DNA of 23,157 bases from assembly GCA_035705495.1 (NCBI GenBank), contig DASSWB010000041.1, forward strand, positions 1 through 23,157. The letters run 5' to 3'. The translations under genes were made by a program, and so were the position numbers. The notes beneath the pieces are model-generated. The model was given only the letters and a program-made list of their open reading frames with translations, was not told where the DNA came from and did not search any database. Below are positions 13,937 to 22,216 of this stretch, one piece after another (positions within the stretch are counted from its first letter, which is position 1; every line of letters begins with the position of its first letter). Source of the stretch: DASSWB01 sp035705495 (lineage in GTDB: Bacteria > Bacteroidota > Bacteroidia > Flavobacteriales > Flavobacteriaceae).

Positions 13937-16387
13937 CTATAAAACTTTAGCGTTTCTTACATTTTCCGAAGTGATCGCAATATCAATCACCTCACTCATT
14001 TCCCTTACATAATGAAACGTCAGGCCTTTTAAATATTCCTCCTTGATTTCATCAATATCACGTTTATTTTCTTCGCAAAGAATCAATTCCTTTATTCTGG
14101 CTCTTTTTGCCGCCAAAATCTTTTCTTTTATTCCACCAACAGGAAGTACTTTTCCACGAAGCGTGATTTCTCCTGTCATTGCAATACTTTTCTTGACTTT
14201 TTTCTGAGTGAAAAGCGAAACCAAGGAAGTTAACATTGTGATACCAGCACTCGGACCGTCTTTTGGAGTAGCACCTTCCGGCACGTGGATATGCACATTG
14301 TATTTTTCAAACACGGAAGGATCGATATTCAAATCCTCTGCATTGGCTTTAATATATTCCATCGCAATCGTCGCGGATTCCTTCATTACTTTACCCAAGT
14401 TTCCGGTAATATTCAAATTCCCCTTTCCTTTTGATAAAATCGATTCAATAAACAAAATATCGCCACCAACCTGTGTCCACGCCAAGCCGGTTACCACGCC
14501 AGCTACATCATTATTTTCATATTTGTCCCTTTCCATTCTTGGGGAACCGAGCACTTCAATAATATCCTCATTGGAAATCAACACATTGTACTCCTCCTCC
14601 ATCGCCAAGTTTTTTGCAGCGTAGCGAACCATTTTCGCAATTTGTTTTTCGAGTCCGCGTACTCCGGATTCACGCGTGTAACCTTCCACAATTTTTTCCA
14701 GCTGTGGTTTTTTGATCTTGATTTGATCTTTGGTCATTCCGTGTTCTTCTATTTGCTTCGGAAGTAAATGCTGTTTTGCAATTTCAACTTTTTCTTCAAT
14801 AGTGTAACCGGTAACATTAATTACTTCCATTCGATCCCTGAGTGCCGGCTGAATCGTATTCAAATTATTGGAAGTCGCTATGAACATTACTTTTGAAAGA
14901 TCAAAACCAACTTCTAAAAAATTATCGTGGAATTCACTGTTCTGTTCTGGATCCAAAACCTCCAGCAAAGCCGAAGAAGGATCTCCGGAATTTCCAACCG
15001 CCAATTTATCTATTTCATCAAGGACGAAAACCGGATTGCTCGTACCTGCTTTTTTCAAACTTTGAATAATTCGCCCAGGCATTGCACCGATATATGTTTT
15101 TCTATGTCCGCGGATTTCTGCTTCGTCACGCAAACCTCCAAGTGAAATACGAACATATTCTCTTCCAAGTGCTTCAGCAATCGATTTTCCCAAAGAAGTT
15201 TTACCAACTCCCGGAGGTCCGAAAAGACATAAAATTGGTGATTTCATATCATTCCGAAGTTTCAGAACTGCAAGGTATTCTATGATTCTTCTTTTGACAT
15301 CATCCAATCCGTAATGGTCACGATCCAATATTTTTTTAGCCCGTTTTAAGTCGAATTTATCTTTGCTAAAACTGTTCCACGGTAAATCCAAGAACAAATC
15401 CAAATAATTTCTTTGAATCGAATACTCCGCCACCTGCGGATTCATCCGTTGCATTTTCGCGAGTTCCTTGTTGAAGTGTTCGCTGGTTTCCTTATCCCAT
15501 TTTTTCTTTTTCGCCCGCGCACGCATTTCTTCTATTTCATCCTCGTGCGAAACGCCACCCAATTCTTCCTGAATGGTTTTCATTTGTTGATGAAGAAAAT
15601 ATTCCCTTTGCTGCTGGTTCAAATCACTTTGAACCTTCGACTGGATATCGTTTTTTAATTCGAGTTTCTGATATTCAATATTCATGAATTTCAGCGTGGA
15701 AAGCGCCCTTTCTTTTAAGCTATTTGTTTCCAATAATTTTTGTTTTTCCTCAACGCTCAAATTCATGTTTGAAGAAACAAAGTTTATAAGAAAAGAAGGG
15801 CTGTCTATGTTTTTAATGGCAAATGATGCCTCTGTCGGAATATTTGGACTGTTTTTTATGATTTGTAAAGACAAATCTTTGATAGAATCAATAATGGCGA
15901 AAAATTCTTTGTTACCTTCCTTGGGCCTGGTTTCTGGAACTTCTGCCACAGAAGCGGTGAAATAAGGTTTTTCTGTAATAACTTCAGTGATTCGAAAACG
16001 TTTTTTACCCTGAATAATAACCGTTGTATTACCGTCGGGCATTTTGAGAACTCTTAAAATTCGAGCCACCACGCCTATCTTATTGATATCTTCAATCCCA
16101 GGATTTTCTACTTCTTCATCTTTCTGAGAAACAACGCCAATCACCTTACTTCCATTATTAGCTTCATTAATAAGTTTAATGGAGGTGTCCCTTCCCGCGG
16201 TTATTGGGATTACTACACCGGGAAAAAGAACCGTATTTCGTAAAGGAAGGATTGGTAATACTTCGGGAAGATCTTCTTTGTTGATTTCTTCTTCGTCTTC
16301 AGGCGTCATTAAAGGGATTAACTCTGCGTCTTCATCAATTCCCTGCAATGACATACTGTCAAGATTTACTATTTTTGATCTGGCCAT
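13937..16387 (-). CDS. lon: ATP-dependent protease Lon
   Basis: Full-length LonA of 816 residues: an N-terminal substrate-recognition domain from about 43 (VLPILPLRNTVLFPGVVIPI), a coiled helical region, and an AAA+ module. Walker A GPPGVGKT is at 390-397, and Walker B VFVLDEID is at 453-460. The C-terminal protease carries catalytic Ser713 in KDGPSAG and Lys756 in GGIKEKILAA. Lon degrades damaged and regulatory proteins in the cytoplasm. The start ATG is followed by the expected short acidic N-terminal extension seen in flavobacterial Lon. It is divergent from the ECF sigma gene with 205 bp between. Regulation is not evident, and no CIRCE-type element was seen. Confidence 0.97.
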   Translation of the reverse strand: MARSKIVNLDSMSLQGIDEDAELIPLMTPEDEEEINKEDLPEVLPILPLRNTVLFPGVVIPITAGRDTSIKLINEANNGSKVIGVVSQKDEEVENPGIEDINKIGVVARILRVLKMPDGNTTVIIQGKKRFRITEVITEKPYFTASVAEVPETRPKEGNKEFFAIIDSIKDLSLQIIKNSPNIPTEASFAIKNIDSPSFLINFVSSNMNLSVEEKQKLLETNSLKERALSTLKFMNIEYQKLELKNDIQSKVQSDLNQQQREYFLHQQMKTIQEELGGVSHEDEIEEMRARAKKKKWDKETSEHFNKELAKMQRMNPQVAEYSIQRNYLDLFLDLPWNSFSKDKFDLKRAKKILDRDHYGLDDVKRRIIEYLAVLKLRNDMKSPILCLFGPPGVGKTSLGKSIAEALGREYVRISLGGLRDEAEIRGHRKTYIGAMPGRIIQSLKKAGTSNPVFVLDEIDKLAVGNSGDPSSALLEVLDPEQNSEFHDNFLEVGFDLSKVMFIATSNNLNTIQPALRDRMEVINVTGYTIEEKVEIAKQHLLPKQIEEHGMTKDQIKIKKPQLEKIVEGYTRESGVRGLEKQIAKMVRYAAKNLAMEEEYNVLISNEDIIEVLGSPRMERDKYENNDVAGVVTGLAWTQVGGDILFIESILSKGKGNLNITGNLGKVMKESATIAMEYIKANAEDLNIDPSVFEKYNVHIHVPEGATPKDGPSAGITMLTSLVSLFTQKKVKKSIAMTGEITLRGKVLPVGGIKEKILAAKRARIKELILCEENKRDIDEIKEEYLKGLTFHYVREMSEVIDIAITSENVRNAKVL

Positions 16388-16410
16388 ATTTATTTTTAAG
16401 TCAAACTGTC

Positions 16411-16425
16411 ATAACAGCTGGTTAT
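16411..16425. promoter_or_regulatory. Possible operator: ATAAC-N5-GTTAT in the lon/sigma divergent region
   Basis: A 15-bp imperfect palindrome ATAAC-AGCTG-GTTAT lies 24 bp upstream of the lon ATG and 168 bp from the sigma start. Position and symmetry suggest a protein-binding site, but short palindromes arise by chance in AT-rich DNA. Elsewhere in 16388-16592 only AT-rich sequence is seen, and no good TAnnTTTG. Confidence 0.25.
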
Positions 16426-16592
16426 TATATCTTCTTTTGTGCTTGTAATTTATAATAATAGGTTGAAAAACAACAGAGAAGCAAGCACTTCTACTCTAGT
16501 TATTCAATTTTAATGCCACGGTAATTAAATTATTTTCTTGAAAACTGTAACATTGAATTTTCTTTTTCATCTTTATAACAAATAAACCTCTT

Positions 16593-17162
16593 GTGCTACT
16601 GACCAAACCACACTTTGATGAAACAATTGAACGCTGCTTAAGAGGAGATCAGCGTGCTCAAATGGAAATTTACCGGAAATATTATAAAGCAATGTACAAT
16701 ACAGCGCTGAGAATAGTTCAAGACCCGGCCGAAGCTGAAGACATTATGCAAGAATCTTTTTTAAACGCTTTTTCGAAAATTGCTTCTTTTAAGGGAAATG
16801 CCACTTTTGGTTCTTGGCTTAAACGAATTGTAATAAACAATAGTTTGAGTGCACATAAAAAGAACAATAAATTTTCACAGGTTTCATATGAGGAACATTT
16901 CAGGGACTCGGTTGAACCAGATGAATATCTAGAAGGATTGACGACTTTGGAAGTTTCTGAAAACAATGCCTCACAAATATTAAAAGCCATCAACGGACTT
17001 AAGGAAAATTACAGGGTGCTACTTAATTTACATTTTATTGAAGGTTATGATTATGAAGAAATTTGTCAAATTTTAAGTATTTCTTCAGCCAGTTGCAGAA
17101 CAAGTATATCTAGAGCGAAGGAAAGTTTAAGAAAAACATTAATGCCATATGAAACAGTATAA
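16593..17162 (+). CDS. ECF-family RNA polymerase sigma factor
   Basis: The 189-residue protein has both sigma-70 parts needed for promoter recognition. Region 2 is at about 24-95, with QMEIYRKYYKAMYNTALRIV, then AEDIMQESFLNAFSKI and NATFGSWLKRIVINN. Region 4 is at about 128-183, with LKENYRVLLNLHFIEGYDYE and EICQILSISSASCRTSISRA. Regions 1 and 3 are absent, as in ECF sigmas. The start is GTG (16593); no in-frame ATG precedes the conserved N-terminus. It overlaps the next gene by 14 bp. ECF factors in such operons usually activate their own operon and are held inactive by the adjacent anti-sigma; that link is inferred from position. Confidence 0.92.
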   Translation: MLLTKPHFDETIERCLRGDQRAQMEIYRKYYKAMYNTALRIVQDPAEAEDIMQESFLNAFSKIASFKGNATFGSWLKRIVINNSLSAHKKNNKFSQVSYEEHFRDSVEPDEYLEGLTTLEVSENNASQILKAINGLKENYRVLLNLHFIEGYDYEEICQILSISSASCRTSISRAKESLRKTLMPYETV

Positions 17163-17703
17163 CGAAAAAAAGTGGTACAACGAAAATTTTGATACAGAAG
17201 AACCGCTTGAAGGACATGAGTTGCGCTTTCTTCAGAAGTTGGAAAAATCCAAATCCGGACCAAAAAAAGGAAAATTAATAGCCTTGAAAAAATTATTACC
17301 AATCACCGGAATTGCTGCATCTTTCTTGTTTATTTTTTTAATGGCAGGGAAGTTTTCAGATATGAAAAACCATTCGGGTGAATTGGCTTCGATTTCACCG
17401 GAAATGGCAAAAACGGAAGGTTTTTATAGTGGAATTATTCAACGGGAATTCGCAAAATTATCCGAAGAAAAAAATCCGCAGACCGAAAAAATCATCAATG
17501 ATGCTATAAGTCAACTGGAAGTCCTTGAAAAAAACCACGAAAAACTCAAAAAAGACCTAGTGAATAGTGGTAACGATAAAAGAGTTGTGTATGCAATGAT
17601 ATCAAATTATCAACAACGAATAGACGTGCTTCAAAATGTATTAAAAAAAATAGACGAAATAAATAACCTGAAAAACCAAATTTATGAAAACCATATTCTT
17701 TAA
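17149..17703 (+). CDS. Single-pass membrane protein, probable anti-sigma factor
   Basis: The 184-residue protein has a charged N-terminal part (1-50), one transmembrane helix at about 51-67 (ITGIAASFLFIFLMAG) and a C-terminal periplasmic part rich in heptad-like coils (about 105-180, NDAISQLEVLEKNHEKLKKD). There is no cysteine at all, so it lacks the zinc-binding ZAS motif of classical anti-sigma factors. I identify it by position: it overlaps the sigma gene by 14 bp and the third gene by 20 bp, and an N-in/C-out one-helix protein is the normal layout for a sigma antagonist sensing the envelope. Function is therefore inferred, not read from a motif. Confidence 0.65.
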   Translation: MKQYNEKKWYNENFDTEEPLEGHELRFLQKLEKSKSGPKKGKLIALKKLLPITGIAASFLFIFLMAGKFSDMKNHSGELASISPEMAKTEGFYSGIIQREFAKLSEEKNPQTEKIINDAISQLEVLEKNHEKLKKDLVNSGNDKRVVYAMISNYQQRIDVLQNVLKKIDEINNLKNQIYENHIL

Positions 17704-18772
17704 AATTGCTTTGTTCTTATTTTTAGTTCCTGCTGTCAGCGGAGCTTCTACAACAACCGAAACTGGAAAATATACCAAAACAAAAAAAGTCACCCGTTCT
17801 TTCGACGTAAATTCAAATGCCACGCTTTTTGTTGATAATAGCTACGGAAATATCAATATCACTTCTTGGGATAAAAATGTGATTGGAATAGAAGTGTTTA
17901 TCAAAACCAATGGTAATGACGAGCAAAAAGTAAAGGAGGCACTTGATGCCATTGAAATATCGTTCAGTAATTCTTCTTCTTTGGTCAAAGCGATAACAAG
18001 TTTTGAAAAAAAAGATTCCTCATGGTGGGACATTTTCACAGGCGGATCAAATATTAACCGAGAAATCAATTATTTAATTAAAATGCCCGTAACAAACCAT
18101 GTCGATTTATCAAATGATTACGGAAGTATCAATATTGATAAATTGTCCGGAAATGCAAAAATCAATTGTGATTACGGAAAAATGATTATTGGTGAATTAT
18201 TGGGAAATGAAAATTATTTAAACTTTGATTATACAAGAAATACCGTCATTGGCTATATAAAAAAAGCCAAAATCAATGCCGATTATTCCGAATTTGAAAT
18301 TGAGGAAATAGGATACTTGGATTTGAATGCCGATTACACTTCCTCAAAAATCAAAAAGGTTACAGAATTAAAATTCAATTGTGATTATGGGGATATTTCT
18401 GTGGGAAAAGTCAGAAAATTAGTTGGCGTTGGTGATTATTTGGGAACAAAAATCGGCGAAGTTCATGGTAATGTATCTTTAAATTTAGATTACGGATCAG
18501 TCGATATTGAAAAATTGACATCGGAGACTGGAATCGTAAAAATAGAATCGGATTATACAGGAATTAAAATTGGATACGACGCGGCATTGGCATTTAATTT
18601 TCATATCCAAACCTCTTATGGGGGCATAAAAGGATTAAAAGGATTGGAAATCAGCACCGAAGACAAGTCGTCATACGAAACAGATTTTAAAGGCTACAAT
18701 GTTTCCAACGGTTCAGGAAATGTGATAGAAATAAATTCAAACTACGGCAGCGTGACCTTTGAAAGAAAGTAA
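17684..18772 (+). CDS. Exported DUF4097-like protein with a ladder of Asp/Asn-Tyr-Gly repeats
   Basis: The 362-residue product has a signal peptide (about 1-20, FKIALFLFLVPAVSG). The rest is beta-rich and built on a repeating turn: Tyr at 54, 146, 164, 183, 201, 218, 235, 252, 270, 291, 312, 331 and 354. Nearly all lie in D/N/S-Y-(G/T/S) (for example NDYGSINI, CDYGKMII, CDYGDISV, LDYGSVDI, SNYGSVTF). From 146 on the spacing is 17-23 residues. This fits a right-handed beta-solenoid, as proposed for DUF4097-type proteins. No lipobox and no catalytic motif are seen. It overlaps the anti-sigma candidate by 20 bp, so it is probably an output of this regulon at the cell surface or in the periplasm. 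Confidence 0.75.
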   Translation: MKTIFFKIALFLFLVPAVSGASTTTETGKYTKTKKVTRSFDVNSNATLFVDNSYGNINITSWDKNVIGIEVFIKTNGNDEQKVKEALDAIEISFSNSSSLVKAITSFEKKDSSWWDIFTGGSNINREINYLIKMPVTNHVDLSNDYGSINIDKLSGNAKINCDYGKMIIGELLGNENYLNFDYTRNTVIGYIKKAKINADYSEFEIEEIGYLDLNADYTSSKIKKVTELKFNCDYGDISVGKVRKLVGVGDYLGTKIGEVHGNVSLNLDYGSVDIEKLTSETGIVKIESDYTGIKIGYDAALAFNFHIQTSYGGIKGLKGLEISTEDKSSYETDFKGYNVSNGSGNVIEINSNYGSVTFERK

Positions 18773-18799
18773 AGAAAAAGCTGGTAATAGACACAAATT

Positions 18800-18922
18800 A
18801 AGCGTCTTTGCGCGCGGAACAATGAAACGAGGCAATCTCATGAATAGGATCTATATATGGATTCCAGTTCTAAAAAAAAGATTGCCACGTTTTCCGAAAA
18901 TGAAAAATTCGCAAAGACGCTT
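18800..18922. repeat. MITE-like imperfect palindrome between convergent genes
   Basis: The outer arms AAGCGTCTTTGCG (18800-18812) and CGCAAAGACGCTT (18910-18922) are exact reverse complements. The inner arms AACGAGGCAATCT (18826-18838) and AGATTGCCACGTT (18879-18891) differ at one position. The unit resembles the widespread bacterial CGTCATTGCGAG…GAAGCAATCT intergenic repeat. The T-rich run after the right arm and its position between two convergent genes also suit a transcription terminator. Confidence 0.75.
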
Positions 18923-18941
18923 TTTATTTTTTAAGTCTGTT

Positions 18942-19832
18942 TTAATTGATATCCATTGAAAACTGACCGTTGGATATGGTCATTGTTTGTTCAGGATCCG
19001 TTGAAAGTGCTGCTTCAAATGAGAAAGTACCAGTAACGATTCCGTTTTGCACCGACGTAATATTTATACTCCCACTTCCTGGGATTGAATAATAGGTTTG
19101 CGTTTGGTCTCCGTCAAAATATGAAAATGCGGCACTATAAATTTCGGTTTGAGTCGTTACTTCAAATTCCCCGACAACAATTTCCTGTGGTAAATATAAA
19201 TTAATTGCCTGCTGTAAATTATTCATAAAACTCAATACAAAAACATCTCCGGTGGAAACAGTAGCAAAAGTATTGGCATTAAAACTCTCAGCCCCAATTG
19301 TGGCAGTAGCCGAATCTTGAGGAGCTTCTGCTTGAAATGGAACATCGACAAAAATTCCTTCAGTTAGCACAATATCTTCCGCTTCACCAAACATTTCCGA
19401 CAGGGTACCGGAAAAACTACCGCTTACGGTATTGTCTGTGGTATTGATTTGAGTAATGGTTATTGTACCTGTGGTCATGATATAGGCCAAAGCATCAGAA
19501 GTTACATCTGGAGTGTATATAAACATTCCGTTGGTATCCGTTGAAAAATCAAAAGTCCCCACTTCCGGAGCAAAAATTTGAAGCGCATAAACTTCAAACC
19601 CAGATTGAGCTCCAATCTGTAATCCGTCTTCGTTTAGTGAAGCTTCGACTTCCTCACCAACAAAAAGAACCCCGTCTTTTTTAACTTCAAAAACTGCAGC
19701 TTCTGTTGGATCTTCCGGATCGGTAGGATCTTCGGTGGCAAACTCTCCTTCCAATGGTTCATATTCGCAGGAAGAGAACGCAGCTACAGAGAATATCAAA
19801 ATGAGGTTTAGGAATAATCTATGTATTTTCAT
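18942..19832 (-). CDS. Acidic lipoprotein made of two similar beta-rich domains (DUF6252-like)
   Basis: The 296-residue protein has a signal peptide ending in a lipobox (AAFSSC, Cys22). An acidic, proline-rich linker follows (EYEPLEGEFATEDPTDPED), and then two beta domains of about 120 residues. Near their ends the two halves read TGTITITQINTTDNTVSGSF, then LTEGIFVDVPF; and SGSINITSVQNGIVTGTFSF, then ISNGQFSMDIN. This suggests tandem duplication. I associate it with the DUF6252 group of Bacteroidota lipoproteins on overall pattern; that name is tentative. The acidic run after the lipidated Cys resembles signals that route Bacteroidota lipoproteins to the cell surface. No promoter motif is clear upstream. 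Confidence 0.72.
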   Translation of the reverse strand: MKIHRLFLNLILIFSVAAFSSCEYEPLEGEFATEDPTDPEDPTEAAVFEVKKDGVLFVGEEVEASLNEDGLQIGAQSGFEVYALQIFAPEVGTFDFSTDTNGMFIYTPDVTSDALAYIMTTGTITITQINTTDNTVSGSFSGTLSEMFGEAEDIVLTEGIFVDVPFQAEAPQDSATATIGAESFNANTFATVSTGDVFVLSFMNNLQQAINLYLPQEIVVGEFEVTTQTEIYSAAFSYFDGDQTQTYYSIPGSGSINITSVQNGIVTGTFSFEAALSTDPEQTMTISNGQFSMDIN

Positions 19833-19877
19833 TTTTAGATAAATTTAATGCTCGTAAATTTAAAGAAAAAAAGCAGT

Positions 19878-21197
19878 CTAAGAAACCCGACGCGGAATCT
19901 TTATCAAAAGAATCACACCGACCACAAAAAATAGGATCAAAAATAAAATGGAATACCTGATACTGCCCGTTAACTGGGCAATCAATCCGTAGCTCAACAT
20001 GCCTATCACAATACCTATTTTTTCCGAAACATCGTAAAAACTGAAATAACTGGCCGTGTCCAACGTATCTTCAGGAATGAATTTTGAATATGTAGATCTG
20101 GAAAGCGACTGAATTCCGCCCATGACCAAACCGACAAATGCGGCAGTTATATAAAATTGTTGCGGACTCACAATAAAAAATGCGAAAGCACAAATTGCGA
20201 TCCAAATGAAGTTCAAAATAATCAGTGTTTTTATATTTCCTATTTTGATCGCCACCCTAGAAGTCAGCATTGCACCAGCCACTGCAACCAGTTGGATTAA
20301 AAGTATGCTCACAATCAATCCTGTTGTTTTATCTTGATCTCCCCATGAGATTTCTTCAATTCCAAAATAGGTCGCCACCAACATGACGGTTTGCACGGCC
20401 ATGCTATAAACGAAAAATGCCCTCAGAAACTTTTTAAGCTGCGGATTGTGCTGAAGTGAGTTCCAAACTTTTTTGATTTCTTTAAATCCGTTGAAAAGAA
20501 TTGCGTGGGTGTAATATTGGGTTTTATTTCCCTTCGGAAGGTATTTATAGGTGTACTGACTAAAAAGTATCCACCATAGTCCTGTCAAAATAAAAGAAAG
20601 TCTTGTTGGAAATCCTTTATTTTCGAAATTAAAAAATTCCCAATTCAGGATCATAACAAGACAGATAATCAATAAAATCACGCTTCCTATATAACCTAAA
20701 GAAAATCCTTTGGCACTGATTTTATCCTGCTGATTTTTAAAGGCAATATCAGGTAAATAGGAATTATAAAAAACCAAACTTCCCCAAAAACCTATCAATG
20801 CGAGAAAATAACAAAGAAGTCCGAACCATAAAAAATCCAGATTAAACCAAAAGAGTCCGATGCAAGACAAACCGCCCAAATAACAAAAGAATTTCATGAA
20901 ATTCTTTTTATTTCCGACGTAATCCGCAATTCCCGAAAGAAAAGGACTCAATAAAGAAACGGCAAGAAAAGCACCAGCTGTAACATAACTAATGAGTGTA
21001 TCATTGTTAAAATCGAATCCGAGGAAATGAACACGATCACTAACAATGTTATCATGATCATCACGTATAATGGTTAAGGCTCCATAAAAAATAGGAAAAA
21101 TAGCAGAAGCAATGACTAAACTATATACTGAATTGGCCCAATCGTAAAAAGCCCAAGCGTTTAATAATTTTTTACTTCCTTTTGGCAGTTGTTTCAT
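19878..21197 (-). CDS. MFS transporter of the UMF1 family
   Basis: The 439-residue integral membrane protein has about 11-12 hydrophobic helices. It starts with the UMF1/Atg22-like signature LNAWAFYDWANSVYSLVIAS. AFVGLVMGGIQSLSRSTYSK and FIPEDTLDTASYFSFYDVSEK are also conserved in bacterial members. The Atg22 homologues in yeast export amino acids from the vacuole; bacterial substrates are unknown. The ATG at 21195-21197 lies only five bases after the U-tract of the M48 gene's terminator, so its expression may depend on readthrough or on a promoter inside the upstream gene. Confidence 0.9.
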   Translation of the reverse strand: MKQLPKGSKKLLNAWAFYDWANSVYSLVIASAIFPIFYGALTIIRDDHDNIVSDRVHFLGFDFNNDTLISYVTAGAFLAVSLLSPFLSGIADYVGNKKNFMKFFCYLGGLSCIGLFWFNLDFLWFGLLCYFLALIGFWGSLVFYNSYLPDIAFKNQQDKISAKGFSLGYIGSVILLIICLVMILNWEFFNFENKGFPTRLSFILTGLWWILFSQYTYKYLPKGNKTQYYTHAILFNGFKEIKKVWNSLQHNPQLKKFLRAFFVYSMAVQTVMLVATYFGIEEISWGDQDKTTGLIVSILLIQLVAVAGAMLTSRVAIKIGNIKTLIILNFIWIAICAFAFFIVSPQQFYITAAFVGLVMGGIQSLSRSTYSKFIPEDTLDTASYFSFYDVSEKIGIVIGMLSYGLIAQLTGSIRYSILFLILFFVVGVILLIKIPRRVS

Positions 21198-21202
21198 AAA
21201 CT

Positions 21203-21232
21203 AAAAAAGCTGCCCTTTTTTAGAAGGACAGC
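21203..21232 (-). terminator. Rho-independent terminator between the M48 and MFS genes
   Basis: On the minus strand GCTGTCCTT pairs with AAGGGCAGC (one U·G), with a CTAAAA loop, then TTTTTT. It lies 21 bp after the M48 stop and ends five bases before the MFS start codon. Confidence 0.85.
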
Positions 21233-21244
21233 CGCAATTTAGTT

Positions 21245-21252
21245 CAAATATT
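21245..21252 (-). promoter_or_regulatory. Weak -7-like element (AATATTTG) ahead of the MFS gene
   Basis: AATATTTG on the minus strand is one base from TAnnTTTG and overlaps the 5' side of the intergenic gap near 21254. If used, the terminator hairpin would lie in the MFS leader. This is weak evidence. Confidence 0.2.
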
Positions 21253-21253
21253 T

Positions 21254-22072
21254 TTATTGAAAAGAAGTTACGCCAAATTTTGCTGCTTCCGCTTTTGCTT
21301 CCGGAGCCCATTTGGTAAGATTGTTTATTCTAGTTTGGTTTGAAGGGTGCGTGCTTAAAAATTCTGGAGGTGACTGACCACCTTGCGCCTGCATTCTTTT
21401 CCAAAGTTCGGCTGCTTCTGTAGGATCATAACCAGCGATTGCCATTAAAGTTAGTCCTATCCTGTCCGCCTCGGTTTCATGACCTCTGCTAAAAGGCAAC
21501 ATCACCCCTAGGTTTGAACCTAAACCATAAGCAGTTGCAAAAAGTTGTTGGGTCTGTTCACTTCCACCAATAGCCGCAGATCCCAATTGTCCAATTACTT
21601 GTTGCAATTGGGTGGTACTCATACGTTGCGCCCCGTGATCTGCAAGGGCATGTGCAACCTCATGGGCCATTACAACTGCAACACCTGTTTCAGTTTGTGC
21701 CACTGGCATTAAGCCTGTGTAAACCACGATTTTCCCTCCTGGCATTGCCCATGCATTTACCGTTTCGTCTTGAATGAGGGTATATTCCCACTGGTAACCA
21801 TCGAGATAATTTGTGTACCCATTTGCGTTCAAATATCTTTCAGCTGCAGTAGCGATTTTTCTACCGACTTCTTTCACCATTCTAGCTTCATCTGTTCCGG
21901 TAACGACTTGATTTTCCTGTAAAAATTGGTCATATTGCTGAAATGAAGCAGGGAAAATTTGTTCGTTTGAAACAAAATTTAAATTCTTCTCACCTGTAAA
22001 AGGATTTACTTTACATGCTATAACGATTAGCGTCAATACCAAGAAAGTGATTAATGTTTTTGTTTTCATCAT
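21254..22072 (-). CDS. M48 family metallopeptidase, predicted lipoprotein
   Basis: The 272-residue protein has a signal peptide with a lipobox-like end (LTLIVIAC, Cys20). The body is an M48 peptidase: the zinc motif HEVAH at His137-His141 within VVMAHEVAHALADHG, and the third ligand Glu201 in HETEADRIGLTLMAIAGYDP. WAMPGGKIVVYTGLM precedes it, as in BepA/LoiP-type periplasmic proteases that act on outer-membrane proteins. Lipidation would place it on a membrane facing the periplasm. Tandem ATGs at 22072 and 22069 are both usable; I take the first. No good promoter motif is visible (a CAGTTTTG lies upstream). Confidence 0.93.
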   Translation of the reverse strand: MMKTKTLITFLVLTLIVIACKVNPFTGEKNLNFVSNEQIFPASFQQYDQFLQENQVVTGTDEARMVKEVGRKIATAAERYLNANGYTNYLDGYQWEYTLIQDETVNAWAMPGGKIVVYTGLMPVAQTETGVAVVMAHEVAHALADHGAQRMSTTQLQQVIGQLGSAAIGGSEQTQQLFATAYGLGSNLGVMLPFSRGHETEADRIGLTLMAIAGYDPTEAAELWKRMQAQGGQSPPEFLSTHPSNQTRINNLTKWAPEAKAEAAKFGVTSFQ

Positions 22073-22216
22073 TGAAAATTTAACTTTTTTTAAAATTACA
22101 AAACTGATTTATTTCTATTGACTCATTTAAGTACTGTTTAACATTGGAATCATATTTTTCAAAATCATATATTTAACGATTCAGCTTTTTGTTACCTTGC
22201 CGAATCAAATTTTGAC

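Noticed and set aside
14208..14624. Plus-strand open frame of 138 codons within lon
   Set aside because: Antisense shadow of a strongly conserved region of Lon; no features of its own.
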